Shown here in pieces: positions 30,089 through 39,384 of a stretch of 48,149 nt of DNA (its first letter is position 1; each line of letters begins with the position of its first letter). The position numbers and the translations under genes were made by a program. A model generated the notes under the pieces. The model saw nothing but the letters and a program-made list of their open reading frames with translations. It made no database searches and was not told the DNA's origin. The stretch is from the NCBI RefSeq assembly GCF_000164135.1, contig NZ_GG770553.1, forward strand, positions 1,312,738 to 1,360,886, read 5' to 3'. The stretch comes from Mycobacterium parascrofulaceum ATCC BAA-614 (GTDB taxonomy: Bacteria; Actinomycetota; Actinomycetes; Mycobacteriales; Mycobacteriaceae).

Positions 30089-30613
30089 TCAGGCCGTGCC
30101 GGCGATCCATTCCGTGGTGAACCGCTGCTCGGCCGCCACCAGCTCGGCCAGCCGGGTGCCGATGATGCTCTCCAGCTTGCCGCCGATGATCGGGACGCGC
30201 ACCTGGACGGTGGCCCGGAAGGTCAGCCGGGCGCCGCCGGTCTCCAGGATCGGCGACAGCATGGCGGTCCCGGTGAGATGCACCGGGGCATCCAGGATCG
30301 AGCCCAGGACCGAGCCCTGCGCGGCGCCGCCGGCGACGGGGCCCCAGACCTCCTCGCGCCTGATGCGCAGATCGCCGCTGTGCAGCTGGGTGACCATCCC
30401 CGGCAGCTTGTCGCTGTGGATCACCTGCACGGTGACGACCTCGACGGTGTCGTCGTCCCCGGTGTCGCCGCCGACCCGCATCGATTCCAGCGTGGCGAGG
30501 TCCACTCCGGATCCGGCCAGCCGTGCCCGCCAATAGCTCTCGTCCGTGAACGCCCGATGAACCTCTTCAACGCTGCCGTCGTAGTCGGCCGACAAGTCGA
30601 ATGAACGCGGCAT
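30089..30613 (-). CDS. DUF2505 protein (START/SRPBCC-like), Rv0481c-like
   Basis: A 174-residue protein with the DUF2505 pattern: an N-terminal FDLSADYDGSVEEVHRAF, central beta strands (TVEVVTVQVIHSD, HLTGTAMLSPI) and a long C-terminal amphipathic helix (KLESIIGTRLAELVAAEQRF). This matches the helix-grip fold used for binding lipids or other hydrophobic ligands. The ligand is unknown. It is first gene of the minus-strand operon with the amidohydrolase and DUF2993 genes. Only 26 bp separate it from the divergent murB start, so the promoters overlap. Confidence 0.87.
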   Translation of the reverse strand: MPRSFDLSADYDGSVEEVHRAFTDESYWRARLAGSGVDLATLESMRVGGDTGDDDTVEVVTVQVIHSDKLPGMVTQLHSGDLRIRREEVWGPVAGGAAQGSVLGSILDAPVHLTGTAMLSPILETGGARLTFRATVQVRVPIIGGKLESIIGTRLAELVAAEQRFTTEWIAGTA

Positions 30614-30639
30614 AGCAGGTGAGGCTACCGTTACGGGCG

Positions 30640-31746
30640 ATGAAATCCAGCGATGCCGGTTCGACGTTCGCCGGCGCGCAGGTCGCCGAGGCGGTGCCGC
30701 TCGCGCCGCTGACGACGTTGCGGGTCGGCCCGGTCGCGCGCCGGCTGATCACCTGCGCCAGCACCGAACAGGTGGTCGCCGTGGTGCAAGAGCTGGACGC
30801 CGAAAACCGTGGGGGACAACGGTCCCCGGTGCTGGTGTTCGCCGGCGGCTCGAACCTGGTGGTCGCCGACACGTGCGCCGGCCTGACCGCGGTGCGGTTG
30901 GCCAACGGCGGCGTCACCGTCGACGGCAACCGGGTGCGCGCGGAGGCGGGCGCGGTATGGGACGACGTGGTGGTCAGCTCCATCGAGCACGGTCTGGGTG
31001 GGCTGGAATGCCTGTCCGGGATCCCCGGGTCGGCCGGGGCCACCCCGATTCAAAACGTCGGGGCCTACGGTGCGGAGGTCTCCGACACCATCACCCGGGT
31101 CCGGATCCTGGACCGCAGCAGCGGGGAGGTCCGCTGGGTGCCGGGCGACGAGCTCGGCTTCGGCTACCGCACCAGCGTGTTCAAGCGGGCCGGCCGCGAC
31201 GGCGCCCAGATCCCCTGGGTCGTGCTGGAAGTCGAGTTCGAGCTGGACGCGTCGGGCCGCAGCGCGCCGCTGCGCTACGGCGAACTGGCCGCCGCGCTGG
31301 AGGTGGGCGGGGGCGAGCGCGCCGACCCGCGGGCGGTCCGCCGGGCGGTTCTGGCGTTGCGGGGCCGCAAGGGCATGGTGCTCGACCCGGACGACCACGA
31401 CACCTGGAGCGTGGGCTCCTTCTTCACCAACCCGGTGGTCCACCCGGACGTCTACGAGCGGCTGGCCGCGGCTGTCGAAGGCCCGGTCCCGCACTACCCG
31501 GCACCCGACGGCGTCAAGCTGGCCGCCGGCTGGCTGGTGGAGCGGGCCGGCTTCGCCAAGGGCTTTCCCTTCGACCCGGCGGCCCGGTGCCGGCTGTCCA
31601 CCAAGCACGCGCTGGCGCTGACCAACCGCGGCGGCGCCACCGCCGACGACGTGATCGCCCTGGCCCGCGTCATCCGCGACGGCGTCCACGCTGTGTTTGG
31701 TGTCACATTGGAACCCGAGCCGGTCCTGCTCGGGTGCAGGCTGTAG
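30640..31746 (+). CDS. murB: UDP-N-acetylenolpyruvoylglucosamine reductase MurB
   Basis: A 368-residue FAD enzyme of peptidoglycan precursor synthesis. It reduces UDP-GlcNAc-enolpyruvate to UDP-MurNAc with NADPH in the cytosol. The FAD-binding PCMH-type domain shows [24 protein letters not shown] and [20 protein letters not shown]. The substrate domain has the catalytic Ser in [12 protein letters not shown] and a late Glu ([12 protein letters not shown]). ATG 30640 is chosen over an upstream start (30619) because it matches the family N-terminus. A TACCGT at 30626-30631 lies 8 nt before it, so leaderless initiation is plausible. Confidence 0.96.
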   Translation: MKSSDAGSTFAGAQVAEAVPLAPLTTLRVGPVARRLITCASTEQVVAVVQELDAENRGGQRSPVLVFAGGSNLVVADTCAGLTAVRLANGGVTVDGNRVRAEAGAVWDDVVVSSIEHGLGGLECLSGIPGSAGATPIQNVGAYGAEVSDTITRVRILDRSSGEVRWVPGDELGFGYRTSVFKRAGRDGAQIPWVVLEVEFELDASGRSAPLRYGELAAALEVGGGERADPRAVRRAVLALRGRKGMVLDPDDHDTWSVGSFFTNPVVHPDVYERLAAAVEGPVPHYPAPDGVKLAAGWLVERAGFAKGFPFDPAARCRLSTKHALALTNRGGATADDVIALARVIRDGVHAVFGVTLEPEPVLLGCRL

Positions 31747-31825
31747 CCGCGAATCCGTCCGACGACGACCGCGTCCCCGATTCGTCGCGCGGGTCGATGG
31801 AATTTGCCCGGTATCTTTGTCTTTC

Positions 31826-33148
31826 GTGAGCACGTCGCACAACCCGCCACCGGTGAACCGGCGCGTGGCTTTGGCGACCCTCGGCCTGGGGGTGTTCGCG
31901 CCCGGCCTGTTGGCCGCGTGCGGCGGCACCACGGCCAAGCAGGCCGAGAAGAAGGAGCAGCCCGCGCCGCAGCTGAAGTTCCAGCCGGCCGACGCGGCCC
32001 AGGACGTGGTGCCGATCACGCCGATCAGCGTCCAGATCAGCGACGGCTGGTTTCAGCACGTCGCGCTGACGAATTCGGCCGGCAAGGCCGTGGCGGGCAA
32101 GTTCAACTCCGACCGCACGGTCTACACCACCACCGAGCCGCTCGGTTACGACGCGACCTACACGTGGAGCGGCTCGGCCGTCGGGCACGACGGCAAGGCG
32201 GTCCCGGTCACGGCCAAGTTCACCACGGTGTCGCCCAGCAAGAAGATCGGCGGTGCGTTCCAGCTGGCCGACGGCCAGACCGTCGGGGTGGCGGCGCCGA
32301 TCATCATCCAGTTCGACGCGCCGATCACCGACAAGGCCGCCGTCGAGAAGGCGCTGACCGTGACCACGAATCCGCCCGTCGAGGGCAGCTGGGCGTGGCT
32401 GCCCGACGAGGCGCAGGGGGCGCGCGTGCACTGGCGCACCCGCGAGTACTACCCCGCGGGCACGACCGTCAACGTCGACGCCAGGCTGTACGGCCTGCCG
32501 TTCGGCGACAGCGCCTACGGGGCCGAGGACATTTCGCTGAACATCCAGATCGGCCGCCGGCAGGTGGTCAAGGCCGAGGTCTCGTCGCACCGGATCCAGG
32601 TGGTCCGCGACGAGGGCGTGATCATGGACTTCCCGTGCAGCTACGGCGAGGCCGACAAGGCGCGCAACGTCACCCGCAACGGCATCCACGTGGTGACCGA
32701 GAAGTACGCGGACTTCTACATGTCCAACCCCGCCGCCGGCTACAGCCACGTGCACGAACGCTGGGCGGTCCGGATCTCCAACAACGGCGAGTTCATCCAC
32801 GCCAACCCGGCGAGCGCGGGCGCGCAGGGCAACACCAACGTCACCAACGGCTGCATCAACCTGTCGACGGGCGACGCCGAGCAGTACTACCAGTCGGCGA
32901 TGTACGGCGACCCGGTGGAAGTGACCGGAAGCTCGATTCAGCTGTCCTACTCCGACGGCGACATCTGGGACTGGGCCGTCGACTGGGACACCTGGGTCGC
33001 CATGTCGGCGCTGCCGCCCCCGACCGCGCACGCGCCGGCCACACAGATCCCGGTCACCGCGCCGGTCACCCCGTCGACGGCCCCGAGCCTGTCCGGGACG
33101 CCGACGACGACCACGTCCGCTCCGGAGACCTCTACCCCCGGCGGTTGA
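31826..33148 (+). CDS. lprQ: L,D-transpeptidase lipoprotein LprQ (LdtMt5-like)
   Basis: A 440-residue exported protein from GTG 31826. A Tat-like N-terminus ([12 protein letters not shown]) leads to a lipobox (LLAACGG). Two Ig-like domains follow (about residues 45-250), then a YkuD catalytic domain with HANPAS and the nucleophile Cys in [12 protein letters not shown]. The C-terminal ~50 residues are a Pro/Thr/Ser-rich tail. It should form 3-3 crosslinks in peptidoglycan. The active-site motif reads NGC rather than the SHGC of most paralogues, as in LdtMt5. TATCTT at 31812-31817 sits 8 nt before the GTG. Its tail overlaps the convergent SDR gene by 17 bp. Confidence 0.93.
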   Translation: MSTSHNPPPVNRRVALATLGLGVFAPGLLAACGGTTAKQAEKKEQPAPQLKFQPADAAQDVVPITPISVQISDGWFQHVALTNSAGKAVAGKFNSDRTVYTTTEPLGYDATYTWSGSAVGHDGKAVPVTAKFTTVSPSKKIGGAFQLADGQTVGVAAPIIIQFDAPITDKAAVEKALTVTTNPPVEGSWAWLPDEAQGARVHWRTREYYPAGTTVNVDARLYGLPFGDSAYGAEDISLNIQIGRRQVVKAEVSSHRIQVVRDEGVIMDFPCSYGEADKARNVTRNGIHVVTEKYADFYMSNPAAGYSHVHERWAVRISNNGEFIHANPASAGAQGNTNVTNGCINLSTGDAEQYYQSAMYGDPVEVTGSSIQLSYSDGDIWDWAVDWDTWVAMSALPPPTAHAPATQIPVTAPVTPSTAPSLSGTPTTTTSAPETSTPGG

Positions 33149-33881
33149 ACCGGGTGGCCGAAGCCTGATCGCGCGGCTTCATGACGATCAGGTCCAGGTC
33201 GACGTGCGACGGCCGGGCGGCCACGAAGCCGATCACCTCGGCGACGTCCTGGGCGACCAGCGGAGTGATGCCGGTGTAGACGGCGTCGGCGCGTTGCTGA
33301 TCGCCGTCGAAGCGCACCAGCGAAAACTCGGTCTCGACCGCCCCGGGCGCGACCTCGGTCAGCCGGACCGGCTTGCCCAGCAGCTCGCCGCGCAGCGTGC
33401 GGTGCAGCGCGCCCTGGGCGTGCTTGGCCGCCGTGTATCCGGCGCCGCCGTCATAAACCTCGAGGGCGGCAACGGAAGTCACCGTAACGATCAGGCCGTC
33501 GCCGGATTCGACGAGCTTGGGCAGCAGCGCCCGGGTGACCCGCAGCGTCCCCATCACGTTGGTCTCCCACATCCACCGCCAGTGCTCGAGGTCGGAGTCG
33601 GCAACTGGCGCCAGCCCGCGGGCGCCGCCGGCGTTGTTGACCAGCACGTCGACCCGGCTCAGCTCCCCGGCGAGGGCCGCGACCGCCGCGTCGTCCGTGA
33701 CGTCGGCCACGATGGCCGTCCCGCCGATCTCGCGTGCCAGGGCGTTGATCCGGTCCGCCCGGCGCGCGACCGCGACCACGTGAAAGCCCTGCGCGGCAAG
33801 CGTCTGGGCGGTCGCCTCGCCGATCCCCGAGCTGGCACCCGTGACCACCGCGACCCGCTCATTCCTGACATTTCCCACCAT
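33132..33881 (-). CDS. Short-chain dehydrogenase/reductase, Rv0484c-like
   Basis: A 249-residue classical SDR. The cofactor motif [10 protein letters not shown] is near the N-terminus, with basic residues after the second strand (VAVARRADR) that favour NADP(H). NNAGG, a catalytic Ser-region TSVAALE and the YTAAKHA catalytic Tyr-Lys motif follow. The substrate is unknown. Its C-terminal codons overlap the end of lprQ on the other strand. On the minus strand TAAGGT (33894-33889) lies 7 nt before the ATG, so the transcript may be leaderless; the promoter faces that of the poly-cysteine leader, with start points only 36 bp apart. Confidence 0.93.
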   Translation of the reverse strand: MVGNVRNERVAVVTGASSGIGEATAQTLAAQGFHVVAVARRADRINALAREIGGTAIVADVTDDAAVAALAGELSRVDVLVNNAGGARGLAPVADSDLEHWRWMWETNVMGTLRVTRALLPKLVESGDGLIVTVTSVAALEVYDGGAGYTAAKHAQGALHRTLRGELLGKPVRLTEVAPGAVETEFSLVRFDGDQQRADAVYTGITPLVAQDVAEVIGFVAARPSHVDLDLIVMKPRDQASATRFNRRG

Positions 33882-33888
33882 AGAAACA

Positions 33889-33910
33889 ACCTTAGTAAGC
33901 GTGCTAAATT
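33889..33910. promoter_or_regulatory. Divergent leaderless promoter pair with imperfect palindrome
   Basis: The minus-strand -10 TAAGGT (33894-33889) serves the SDR gene, and the plus-strand -10 TAAATT (33905-33910) serves the poly-cysteine leader. Between and over them, TTAGTAAGCGTGCTAA (33892-33907) is an imperfect inverted repeat with TTAG/CTAA ends. A regulator bound here would control both directions. Confidence 0.5.
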
Positions 33911-33916
33911 TTTGGG

Positions 33917-34003
33917 GTGCACCTCAGCGCCATGTCCAGCACCACCACCGCGTGTCTTTGCGCGGCGGGTGTGTGTTGTTGTCGCGCACTTTGCCGCTCC
34001 TGA
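33917..34003 (+). CDS. Poly-cysteine leader peptide, probable cysteine-responsive attenuator
   Basis: A predicted leaderless ORF: TAAATT (33905-33910), 6 nt, then GTG 33917, read to TGA 34001-34003. It encodes 28 residues with six cysteines (TACLCAAGVCCCRALC), three of them consecutive; an internal ATG at 33932 is in frame. Leaderless poly-Cys short ORFs are known in mycobacteria as cysteine-responsive attenuators of downstream operons. The ROK regulator starts 50 bp downstream and mshA follows, so cysteine supply may set expression of the operon that begins mycothiol synthesis. Translation and attenuation are inferred, not shown. Confidence 0.7.
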   Translation: MHLSAMSSTTTACLCAAGVCCCRALCRS

Positions 34004-34053
34004 CTTTCAGGTGTGGCCAGTGACGGCCAGCAAAAATCGGACAAAGGACGCTC

Positions 34054-35364
34054 GTGCGCACGAATACCCTCACCCCAGCTCACCATTCGCCCGGCCGTGC
34101 CGGCTCTCCGGGGCACCGGCCGGTCCGCCGGCAGATCGTGCCGCCGGCGCTGCACATCCCCGACTCGGCGGCGGCCTCGGTCTTCCGGGCCGTCCGGTTG
34201 CGCGGCCCCGTCGGCCGTGACGTCATCGCCGGCGTCACCTCGCTGAGCATCGCGACGGTCAACCGCCAGGTCATCGCGCTGCTCGAGGCCGGCCTGCTGC
34301 GAGAGCGCGCCGACCTGGCCGTGTCCGGCGCGATCGGCCGCCCCCGCGTGCCCGTCGAGGTCAACCACGAACCGTTCGTGACGCTGGGCATCCACATCGG
34401 CGCCCGCACCACCAGCATCGTGGCCACCGACCTGTTCGGCCGCACGCTCGACACCGTCGAGACGCCCACGCCGCTCAGCTCCGCCGGGCCCGCGCTGGCG
34501 TCGCTGTCCGAAAGCGCCGCCCGCTACCTGCGACGGTGGCATCGGCGCCGTCCGCTGTGGGTCGGCGTCGCGATCGGCGGCACCGTCGACGGCGCCACCG
34601 GCCACGTCGACCACCCGCGGCTGGGCTGGCGGCAGGCGCCGGTCGGGCCGGTGCTGGGCGACGCGCTGGGGCTGCCCGTCTCGGTGGCGTCGCACGTCGA
34701 CGCGATGGCCGGGGCCGAACTCCTGCTCGGCATGCGGCGGTTTCTGCCCAGCTCGCCCACCAGCCTCTACGTCTACGCCCGCGAGACCGTGGGCTACGCG
34801 CTGGTGATCGGCGGGGGCGTGCACTGCCCCGCCAGCGGCCCGGGCACCATCGCGACCCTGCCCGTCCACTCCGAACCGCTCGGCGGCACCGGCCAGCTGG
34901 AATCCACCGTCAGCGACGAGGCGGTGCTGGCCGCCGCCTGCCGGTTGCGGATCCTGCCCGCGGGCCGCGCCAACGCGCCGGCCGCCGGCATCGCCGACCT
35001 GCTGCGGCTGGCCCGCGCCGGCAACGAGGGGGCCAAGGACCTGCTCGACGAGCGGGGCCGGGTGCTCGGGGAGGCGGTGGCCCTGCTGCGCGACATGCTC
35101 AACCCCGACGAACTCGTGGTCGGCGGCCAGGCGTTCACCGAGTACCCCGAGGCGATGCAGCGGGTGGAGGCGGCGTTCGCCGAGCGGTCGGTGCTGGCGC
35201 CGCGCGACATCCGCGTCACCGTCTTCGGCAACCGGGTGCAGGAGGCCGGCGCGGGCACCGTGTCGCTGGGCGGGCTGTACGCCGACCCGCTGGGGGCGAT
35301 GCGGCGGGCCGGGGCGCTGAACCCGCGGCTGCGCGACGCCGCCGCCGACGAGTCGTCCGCTTGA
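34054..35364 (+). CDS. ROK-family transcriptional regulator, Rv0485-like
   Basis: A 436-residue protein with a winged helix-turn-helix at about 45-90 ([34 protein letters not shown]) and a ROK sugar-kinase-like domain ([42 protein letters not shown]). The usual ROK zinc-binding cysteine cluster is not evident, so kinase activity is unlikely. Rv0485 has been reported to influence PE/PPE gene expression and virulence. AAAGGA at 34043-34048 precedes GTG 34054. mshA begins 56 bp downstream, so both are probably in one operon behind the poly-Cys leader. Confidence 0.9.
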   Translation: MRTNTLTPAHHSPGRAGSPGHRPVRRQIVPPALHIPDSAAASVFRAVRLRGPVGRDVIAGVTSLSIATVNRQVIALLEAGLLRERADLAVSGAIGRPRVPVEVNHEPFVTLGIHIGARTTSIVATDLFGRTLDTVETPTPLSSAGPALASLSESAARYLRRWHRRRPLWVGVAIGGTVDGATGHVDHPRLGWRQAPVGPVLGDALGLPVSVASHVDAMAGAELLLGMRRFLPSSPTSLYVYARETVGYALVIGGGVHCPASGPGTIATLPVHSEPLGGTGQLESTVSDEAVLAAACRLRILPAGRANAPAAGIADLLRLARAGNEGAKDLLDERGRVLGEAVALLRDMLNPDELVVGGQAFTEYPEAMQRVEAAFAERSVLAPRDIRVTVFGNRVQEAGAGTVSLGGLYADPLGAMRRAGALNPRLRDAAADESSA

Positions 35365-35420
35365 CCCGACCTGTCCTGGGGATTGGGCCGGGGACCCAAC
35401 CGTCCTGTAAAGATGACAGA

Positions 35421-36692
35421 GTGCGCCACGACGACGTTTTCCGGCTGAAACCGCGCCGGGTCGCCGTGTTGGCGGTGCACACCTCGCCGCTGGCCCAGCC
35501 GGGTACCGGTGACGCCGGGGGCATGAACGTCTACGTGCTGCAAACCGCGTTGCACCTGGCGCGGCGGGGCATCGAGGTGGAGATCTTCACCCGGGCCACC
35601 GCGTCCGCCGACCCGCCGGTGGCGCGGGTGGCGCCCGGCGTGCTGGTGCGCAACGTGGTGGCGGGGCCGTTCGAGGGCCTGGACAAATACGACCTGCCCA
35701 CTCAGCTGTGCGCGTTCGCCGCCGGGGTGCTGCGCGCGGAGGCCTCGCACGAACCGGGCCACTACGACATCGTGCACTCGCACTACTGGCTGTCCGGACA
35801 GGTCGGCTGGCTGGCCCGCGACCGCTGGGCGGTGCCGCTGGTGCACACCGCGCACACGCTGGCCGCGGTCAAGAATGCGGCGCTGGCGGCGGGCGACGCG
35901 CCCGAGCCGCCGCTGCGCACGGTCGGCGAGCAACAGGTCGTCGACGAGGCGGACCGGCTGATCGTCAACACCGACGACGAGGCCGCGCAACTGATTTCGA
36001 TCCACCGCGCCGACCCGGCCCGCATCGACGTCGTCCACCCCGGAGTGGATCTGGAGGTGTTCCGCCCGGGGGACCGGCGGGCCGCCCGGGCCGCGCTGGG
36101 ATTGCCGCTGGACGAGGACGTCGTCGCGTTCGTCGGGCGGATCCAGCCGCTGAAGGCCCCCGACATCGTGCTGCGCGCCGCCGCGAAGTTGCCCGGTGTG
36201 CGCATCGTCGTCGCGGGCGGCCCGTCGGGCAGCGGCCTGGCCTCCCCGGACGGGCTGCGGCGGCTCGCCGACGAACTGGGCATCGCGGCGCGGGTGACCT
36301 TCCTGCCCCCGCAGTCCCGCACGGACCTGGCCACCCTGTTCCAGGCCGCCAGCCTGGTCGCCGTGCCCAGTTACTCGGAGTCGTTCGGCCTGGTCGCCGT
36401 CGAGGCGCAGGCCTGCGGCACGCCGGTGGTGGCGGCCGCGGTAGGCGGCCTGCCGGTGGCCGTGCGCGACGGGATCACCGGGACGCTGGTGGCCGGGCAC
36501 GACGTCGACCGCTGGGCGGACGCGCTGAACCACGTGCTGCGCCTGCGCGCGCCGCAGGCCGGGGCGATGAGCCGCGCGGCCGCCGCGCACGCGGCCACGT
36601 TCTCCTGGGAGAACACCACCGATGCGCTGCTGGCCAGCTACCGCCGCGCGATCCGCGAGTACACCGCCGAGCGCAGCGGGGTGGGCGCATGA
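35421..36692 (+). CDS. mshA: D-inositol-3-phosphate glycosyltransferase MshA
   Basis: A 423-residue GT-B, GT4-family enzyme. It joins GlcNAc from UDP-GlcNAc to 1L-myo-inositol-1-phosphate, the first step of mycothiol synthesis. Visible are the N-terminal [20 protein letters not shown] loop, [12 protein letters not shown], and the EX7E-type nucleotide-binding segment [20 protein letters not shown]. The start is taken as GTG 35421; M. tuberculosis MshA is longer at both ends (about 480 residues), but no good upstream start is seen here before the ROK stop. The stop overlaps the next gene start as ATGA (36689-36692). Confidence 0.94.
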   Translation: MRHDDVFRLKPRRVAVLAVHTSPLAQPGTGDAGGMNVYVLQTALHLARRGIEVEIFTRATASADPPVARVAPGVLVRNVVAGPFEGLDKYDLPTQLCAFAAGVLRAEASHEPGHYDIVHSHYWLSGQVGWLARDRWAVPLVHTAHTLAAVKNAALAAGDAPEPPLRTVGEQQVVDEADRLIVNTDDEAAQLISIHRADPARIDVVHPGVDLEVFRPGDRRAARAALGLPLDEDVVAFVGRIQPLKAPDIVLRAAAKLPGVRIVVAGGPSGSGLASPDGLRRLADELGIAARVTFLPPQSRTDLATLFQAASLVAVPSYSESFGLVAVEAQACGTPVVAAAVGGLPVAVRDGITGTLVAGHDVDRWADALNHVLRLRAPQAGAMSRAAAAHAATFSWENTTDALLASYRRAIREYTAERSGVGA

Positions 36693-37198
36693 CCCCACCT
36701 GTCGAGCGCGTGATCGAGGACGCGCTGCGGGCCAGCGGCCTGGTCTACTCGAAACACGAGGGGGCGCACGGCGGGCTGTCCGGGCTGGTGGTCGAGTTGC
36801 CCGGCGAGCGCAAACTCAAGACCAACACCATCTTGAGCATCGGCGAGCATTCGGTGCGCGTGGAGGCGTTCGTGTGCCGCAAGCCCGACGAGAACCACGA
36901 GGGCGTCTATCGCTTCCTGCTCAAGCGCAACCGCCGCCTCTACGGGGTGGCCTACACCTTGGACAAAGTGGGCGACATCTACCTGGTGGGCCGCATGTCG
37001 CTGGCGTCGGTGGACGCCGACGAGATCGACCGGGTGCTCGGGCAGGTGCTCGAAGCGGTCGATACGGACTTTAATACGTTGCTGGAGTTGGGTTTTCGCT
37101 CGTCGATCCAGAAGGAATGGGAGTGGCGGGTGTCGCGCGGCGAGTCGCTGAAGAACCTGGAGGCGTTCGCCCACTTGATCGACGAAGACGACGAATAA
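36689..37198 (+). CDS. YbjN-domain protein, Rv0487-like
   Basis: A 169-residue cytosolic protein of the YbjN family (class I chaperone-like alpha/beta fold). It opens with [19 protein letters not shown], has a central beta sheet ([20 protein letters not shown]) and [18 protein letters not shown], and ends in an acidic tail (LIDEDDE). Its ATG overlaps the mshA stop (ATGA), so it is translationally coupled to mycothiol synthesis. The function of actinobacterial YbjN proteins is not established. gpm1 follows after 10 bp. Confidence 0.87.
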   Translation: MTPPVERVIEDALRASGLVYSKHEGAHGGLSGLVVELPGERKLKTNTILSIGEHSVRVEAFVCRKPDENHEGVYRFLLKRNRRLYGVAYTLDKVGDIYLVGRMSLASVDADEIDRVLGQVLEAVDTDFNTLLELGFRSSIQKEWEWRVSRGESLKNLEAFAHLIDEDDE

Positions 37199-37208
37199 GC
37201 TAGCCGGC

Positions 37209-37958
37209 ATGGGAGACACCGGCACGTTGGTGCTGCTCCGCCACGGCGAGAGCGAATGGAACGCAAGCAACCAGTTCACCGGGTGGGTCGACGTGGACCT
37301 GACCGAAAAGGGCCGCGCCGAGGCCGTGCGCAGCGGCGAGTTGCTGGCCGAGCAGAACCTACTGCCCGACGTCCTCTACACCTCGCTGCTGCGCCGCGCG
37401 ATCACCACCGCCCACCTGGCGCTGGACGCCGCCGACCGGCTGTGGATCCCGGTGCGGCGCAGCTGGCGGCTCAACGAACGGCACTACGGGGCGCTGCAGG
37501 GTCTGAACAAGGCGGAGACCAAGGAGCGCTACGGCGACGAGCAGTTCATGACGTGGCGGCGTAGCTACGACACGCCGCCGCCGCCGATCGAGCGGGGCAG
37601 CCGGTTCAGCCAGGACACCGATCTCCGGTACGCCAACATCGGCGGCGGCCCGCTGACCGAATGCCTGGCCGACGTGGTGGTCCGGTTCCTGCCGTATTTC
37701 ACCGACGTCATCGTGCCCGACCTGCGTAGCGGCAAGACGGTGCTGATCGTCGCGCACGGCAACTCGCTGCGGGCCCTGGTCAAATACCTCGACGGGATGT
37801 CGGACGAAGACGTCGTCGGGCTGAACATCCCGACCGGGATTCCGCTGCGCTACGACCTGGACGCCGAGCTGCGGCCGGTGGTGTCCGGCGGCACCTACCT
37901 GGACCCGGAGGCCGCCGCCGCGGGTGCCGCGGCGGTTGCCAGCCAGGGGCGCCGCTGA
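37209..37958 (+). CDS. gpm1: 2,3-bisphosphoglycerate-dependent phosphoglycerate mutase
   Basis: A 249-residue enzyme of glycolysis and gluconeogenesis interconverting 3- and 2-phosphoglycerate. The phosphohistidine motif [10 protein letters not shown] (H12), the substrate loop [26 protein letters not shown] and the second His in [14 protein letters not shown] are all present. Length matches the M. tuberculosis enzyme. It starts 10 bp after the YbjN-like stop; in M. tuberculosis a LysE-type gene lies between the two, so this species lacks it here. The C-terminus is Ala-rich ([15 protein letters not shown]). Confidence 0.96.
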   Translation: MGDTGTLVLLRHGESEWNASNQFTGWVDVDLTEKGRAEAVRSGELLAEQNLLPDVLYTSLLRRAITTAHLALDAADRLWIPVRRSWRLNERHYGALQGLNKAETKERYGDEQFMTWRRSYDTPPPPIERGSRFSQDTDLRYANIGGGPLTECLADVVVRFLPYFTDVIVPDLRSGKTVLIVAHGNSLRALVKYLDGMSDEDVVGLNIPTGIPLRYDLDAELRPVVSGGTYLDPEAAAAGAAAVASQGRR

Positions 37959-38001
37959 CGCGGGCCGGGGCGCGATTGCGAGCTGGAATGGGCCGTTTAC
38001 C

Positions 38002-38027
38002 GAACATCGCGTGAACGGGAGTGGAAC
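38002..38027 (+). promoter_or_regulatory. Three GAAC repeats at 11-bp spacing, candidate RegX3 box before senX3
   Basis: GAAC occurs at 38002, 38013 and 38024, exactly one helical turn apart; on the other strand these read GTTC. PhoB/OmpR-type regulators, including mycobacterial RegX3, bind direct repeats with 11-bp period and GTTC cores. The array lies about 70 bp before the -10 element of senX3, a fitting place for autoactivation. No other gene is present in the 152-bp gpm1-senX3 gap. Confidence 0.55.
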
Positions 38028-38110
38028 ACCTGAAGCGGAAACTGTGACTTGTCCGATTTTGGCCTCGTTCCGCTAGGGCTGCGTTCAGGAAGATTTGTAG
38101 GATTTGCTAT

Positions 38111-39331
38111 GTGACTGTGTTCTCGGCGCTGTTGCTGGCCGGGGTCTTGTCCGTGCTGGGGCTGGCCATAGGTGTAGCAGCCGGGACCCGGCTGTCGCCG
38201 AAAGCGGCCCACCGCCGGCAGCGCGTGAGCACCGAATGGACCGGCATCACCGTCGCGCAGATGCTGCAACGCATCGTCACGCTGATGCCGCTGGGTGTGG
38301 CGGTGGTGGATTCGCACCGCGACGTCGTCTACCTCAACGATCGGGCCAGGGAGCTCGGGCTGGTGCGCGACCGGCAGCTCGACGACCAGGCGTGGGAGGC
38401 GGCGCAGCAGGCGCTGAGCGGGGTCGACGTCGAATTCGACCTGCGGCCGGCCAAACGCGCCGCGGGCCGCTCCGGGCTGTCGGTGCACGGGCAGGCCCGG
38501 CTGCTCAGTGAGGAAGACCGCCGGTTCGCGGTGGTGTTCGCCCACGACCAGTCCGACTACGCCCGCATGGAGGCGACCCGCCGCGACTTCGTCGCCAACG
38601 TCAGCCACGAGCTCAAGACGCCGGTCGGCGCCATGGCCCTGCTCGCCGAGGCGCTGCTGGCGTCCGCCGACGACCCCGAGACCGTTCGCCGGTTTGCCGA
38701 GAAGGTGCTCGTCGAGGCGAACCGCCTGGGGGACATGGTCGCCGAGCTGATCGAGCTGTCCCGGCTGCAGGGCGCCGAACGCCTACCCAACGTGACCGAG
38801 GTCGAGGTGGATACCGTTGTGTCGGAAGCCATTTCACGACACAAGGTGGCCGCCGACAACGCTCAGATCGAGGTCCGCACCGATGCGCCCAGCGGCTTGC
38901 GAGTGTTGGGCGACGAAACGCTTCTGGTTACCGCGCTGGCCAACCTGGTCTCCAACGCGATCGCTTACTCGCCACCGGGTTCGCCGGTCTCGATCAGCCG
39001 CCGCCGCCGCGGCGACAACATCGAGATCGCGGTCACCGACCGCGGCATCGGGATCGCGCTGGAAGACCAGGAGCGGGTCTTCGAGCGGTTCTTCCGGGGG
39101 GACAAGGCACGCTCGCGCGCCACGGGCGGCAGCGGGCTGGGCCTGGCCATCGTCAAACATGTCGCGGCCAACCACAACGGCAGCATCGGGGTGTGGAGCA
39201 AGCCGGGGACCGGATCGACGTTCACGCTGTCGATTCCGGCCTACAAGGACACTGACGAAGAACCCGAGCCACCGCAGGGCCGCGAGGCGCGGCCCAACAG
39301 GTCACAACGAGAGGAAGAACTAAGTCGATGA
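38111..39331 (+). CDS. senX3: Sensor histidine kinase SenX3
   Basis: A 406-residue membrane kinase. One or two N-terminal hydrophobic segments ([20 protein letters not shown]) are followed by a PAS-like domain (about 45-150). The dimerisation domain carries the phospho-acceptor H166 in [11 protein letters not shown]. The ATPase domain has the N-box ([16 protein letters not shown]), GIGI and [12 protein letters not shown]. It senses phosphate limitation together with the Pst system and phosphorylates RegX3. TAGGAT at 38098-38103 lies 7 nt before GTG 38111, so the message is probably leaderless. Its stop overlaps the start of a short coupling ORF. Confidence 0.97.
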   Translation: MTVFSALLLAGVLSVLGLAIGVAAGTRLSPKAAHRRQRVSTEWTGITVAQMLQRIVTLMPLGVAVVDSHRDVVYLNDRARELGLVRDRQLDDQAWEAAQQALSGVDVEFDLRPAKRAAGRSGLSVHGQARLLSEEDRRFAVVFAHDQSDYARMEATRRDFVANVSHELKTPVGAMALLAEALLASADDPETVRRFAEKVLVEANRLGDMVAELIELSRLQGAERLPNVTEVEVDTVVSEAISRHKVAADNAQIEVRTDAPSGLRVLGDETLLVTALANLVSNAIAYSPPGSPVSISRRRRGDNIEIAVTDRGIGIALEDQERVFERFFRGDKARSRATGGSGLGLAIVKHVAANHNGSIGVWSKPGTGSTFTLSIPAYKDTDEEPEPPQGREARPNRSQREEELSR

Positions 39332-39384
39332 CCCGCGCTTACGACGATGCAGAGCATCGCGATGAAGGAGAGTGGCGCGCATGA
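39328..39384 (+). repeat. MIRU-like element/short ORF joining senX3 and regX3
   Basis: An 18-codon ORF ([18 protein letters not shown]) starts with an ATG overlapping the senX3 stop (ATGA, 39328-39331) and ends with a TGA overlapping the regX3 ATG (39381-39384). The unit, about 53 bp between the overlaps, closely resembles the short form of the mycobacterial interspersed repetitive unit known in the senX3-regX3 spacer of M. tuberculosis, where variable 77-bp copies precede a 53-bp copy. Here only one short unit is present. GAAGGAGAG at 39364-39372 inside it serves as the regX3 ribosome-binding site. Confidence 0.75.

Noticed and set aside
39328..39384. Possibility that the senX3-regX3 spacer is simply non-coding
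   Set aside because: The open frame with ATGA overlaps on both sides and the MIRU resemblance argue against a random spacer.
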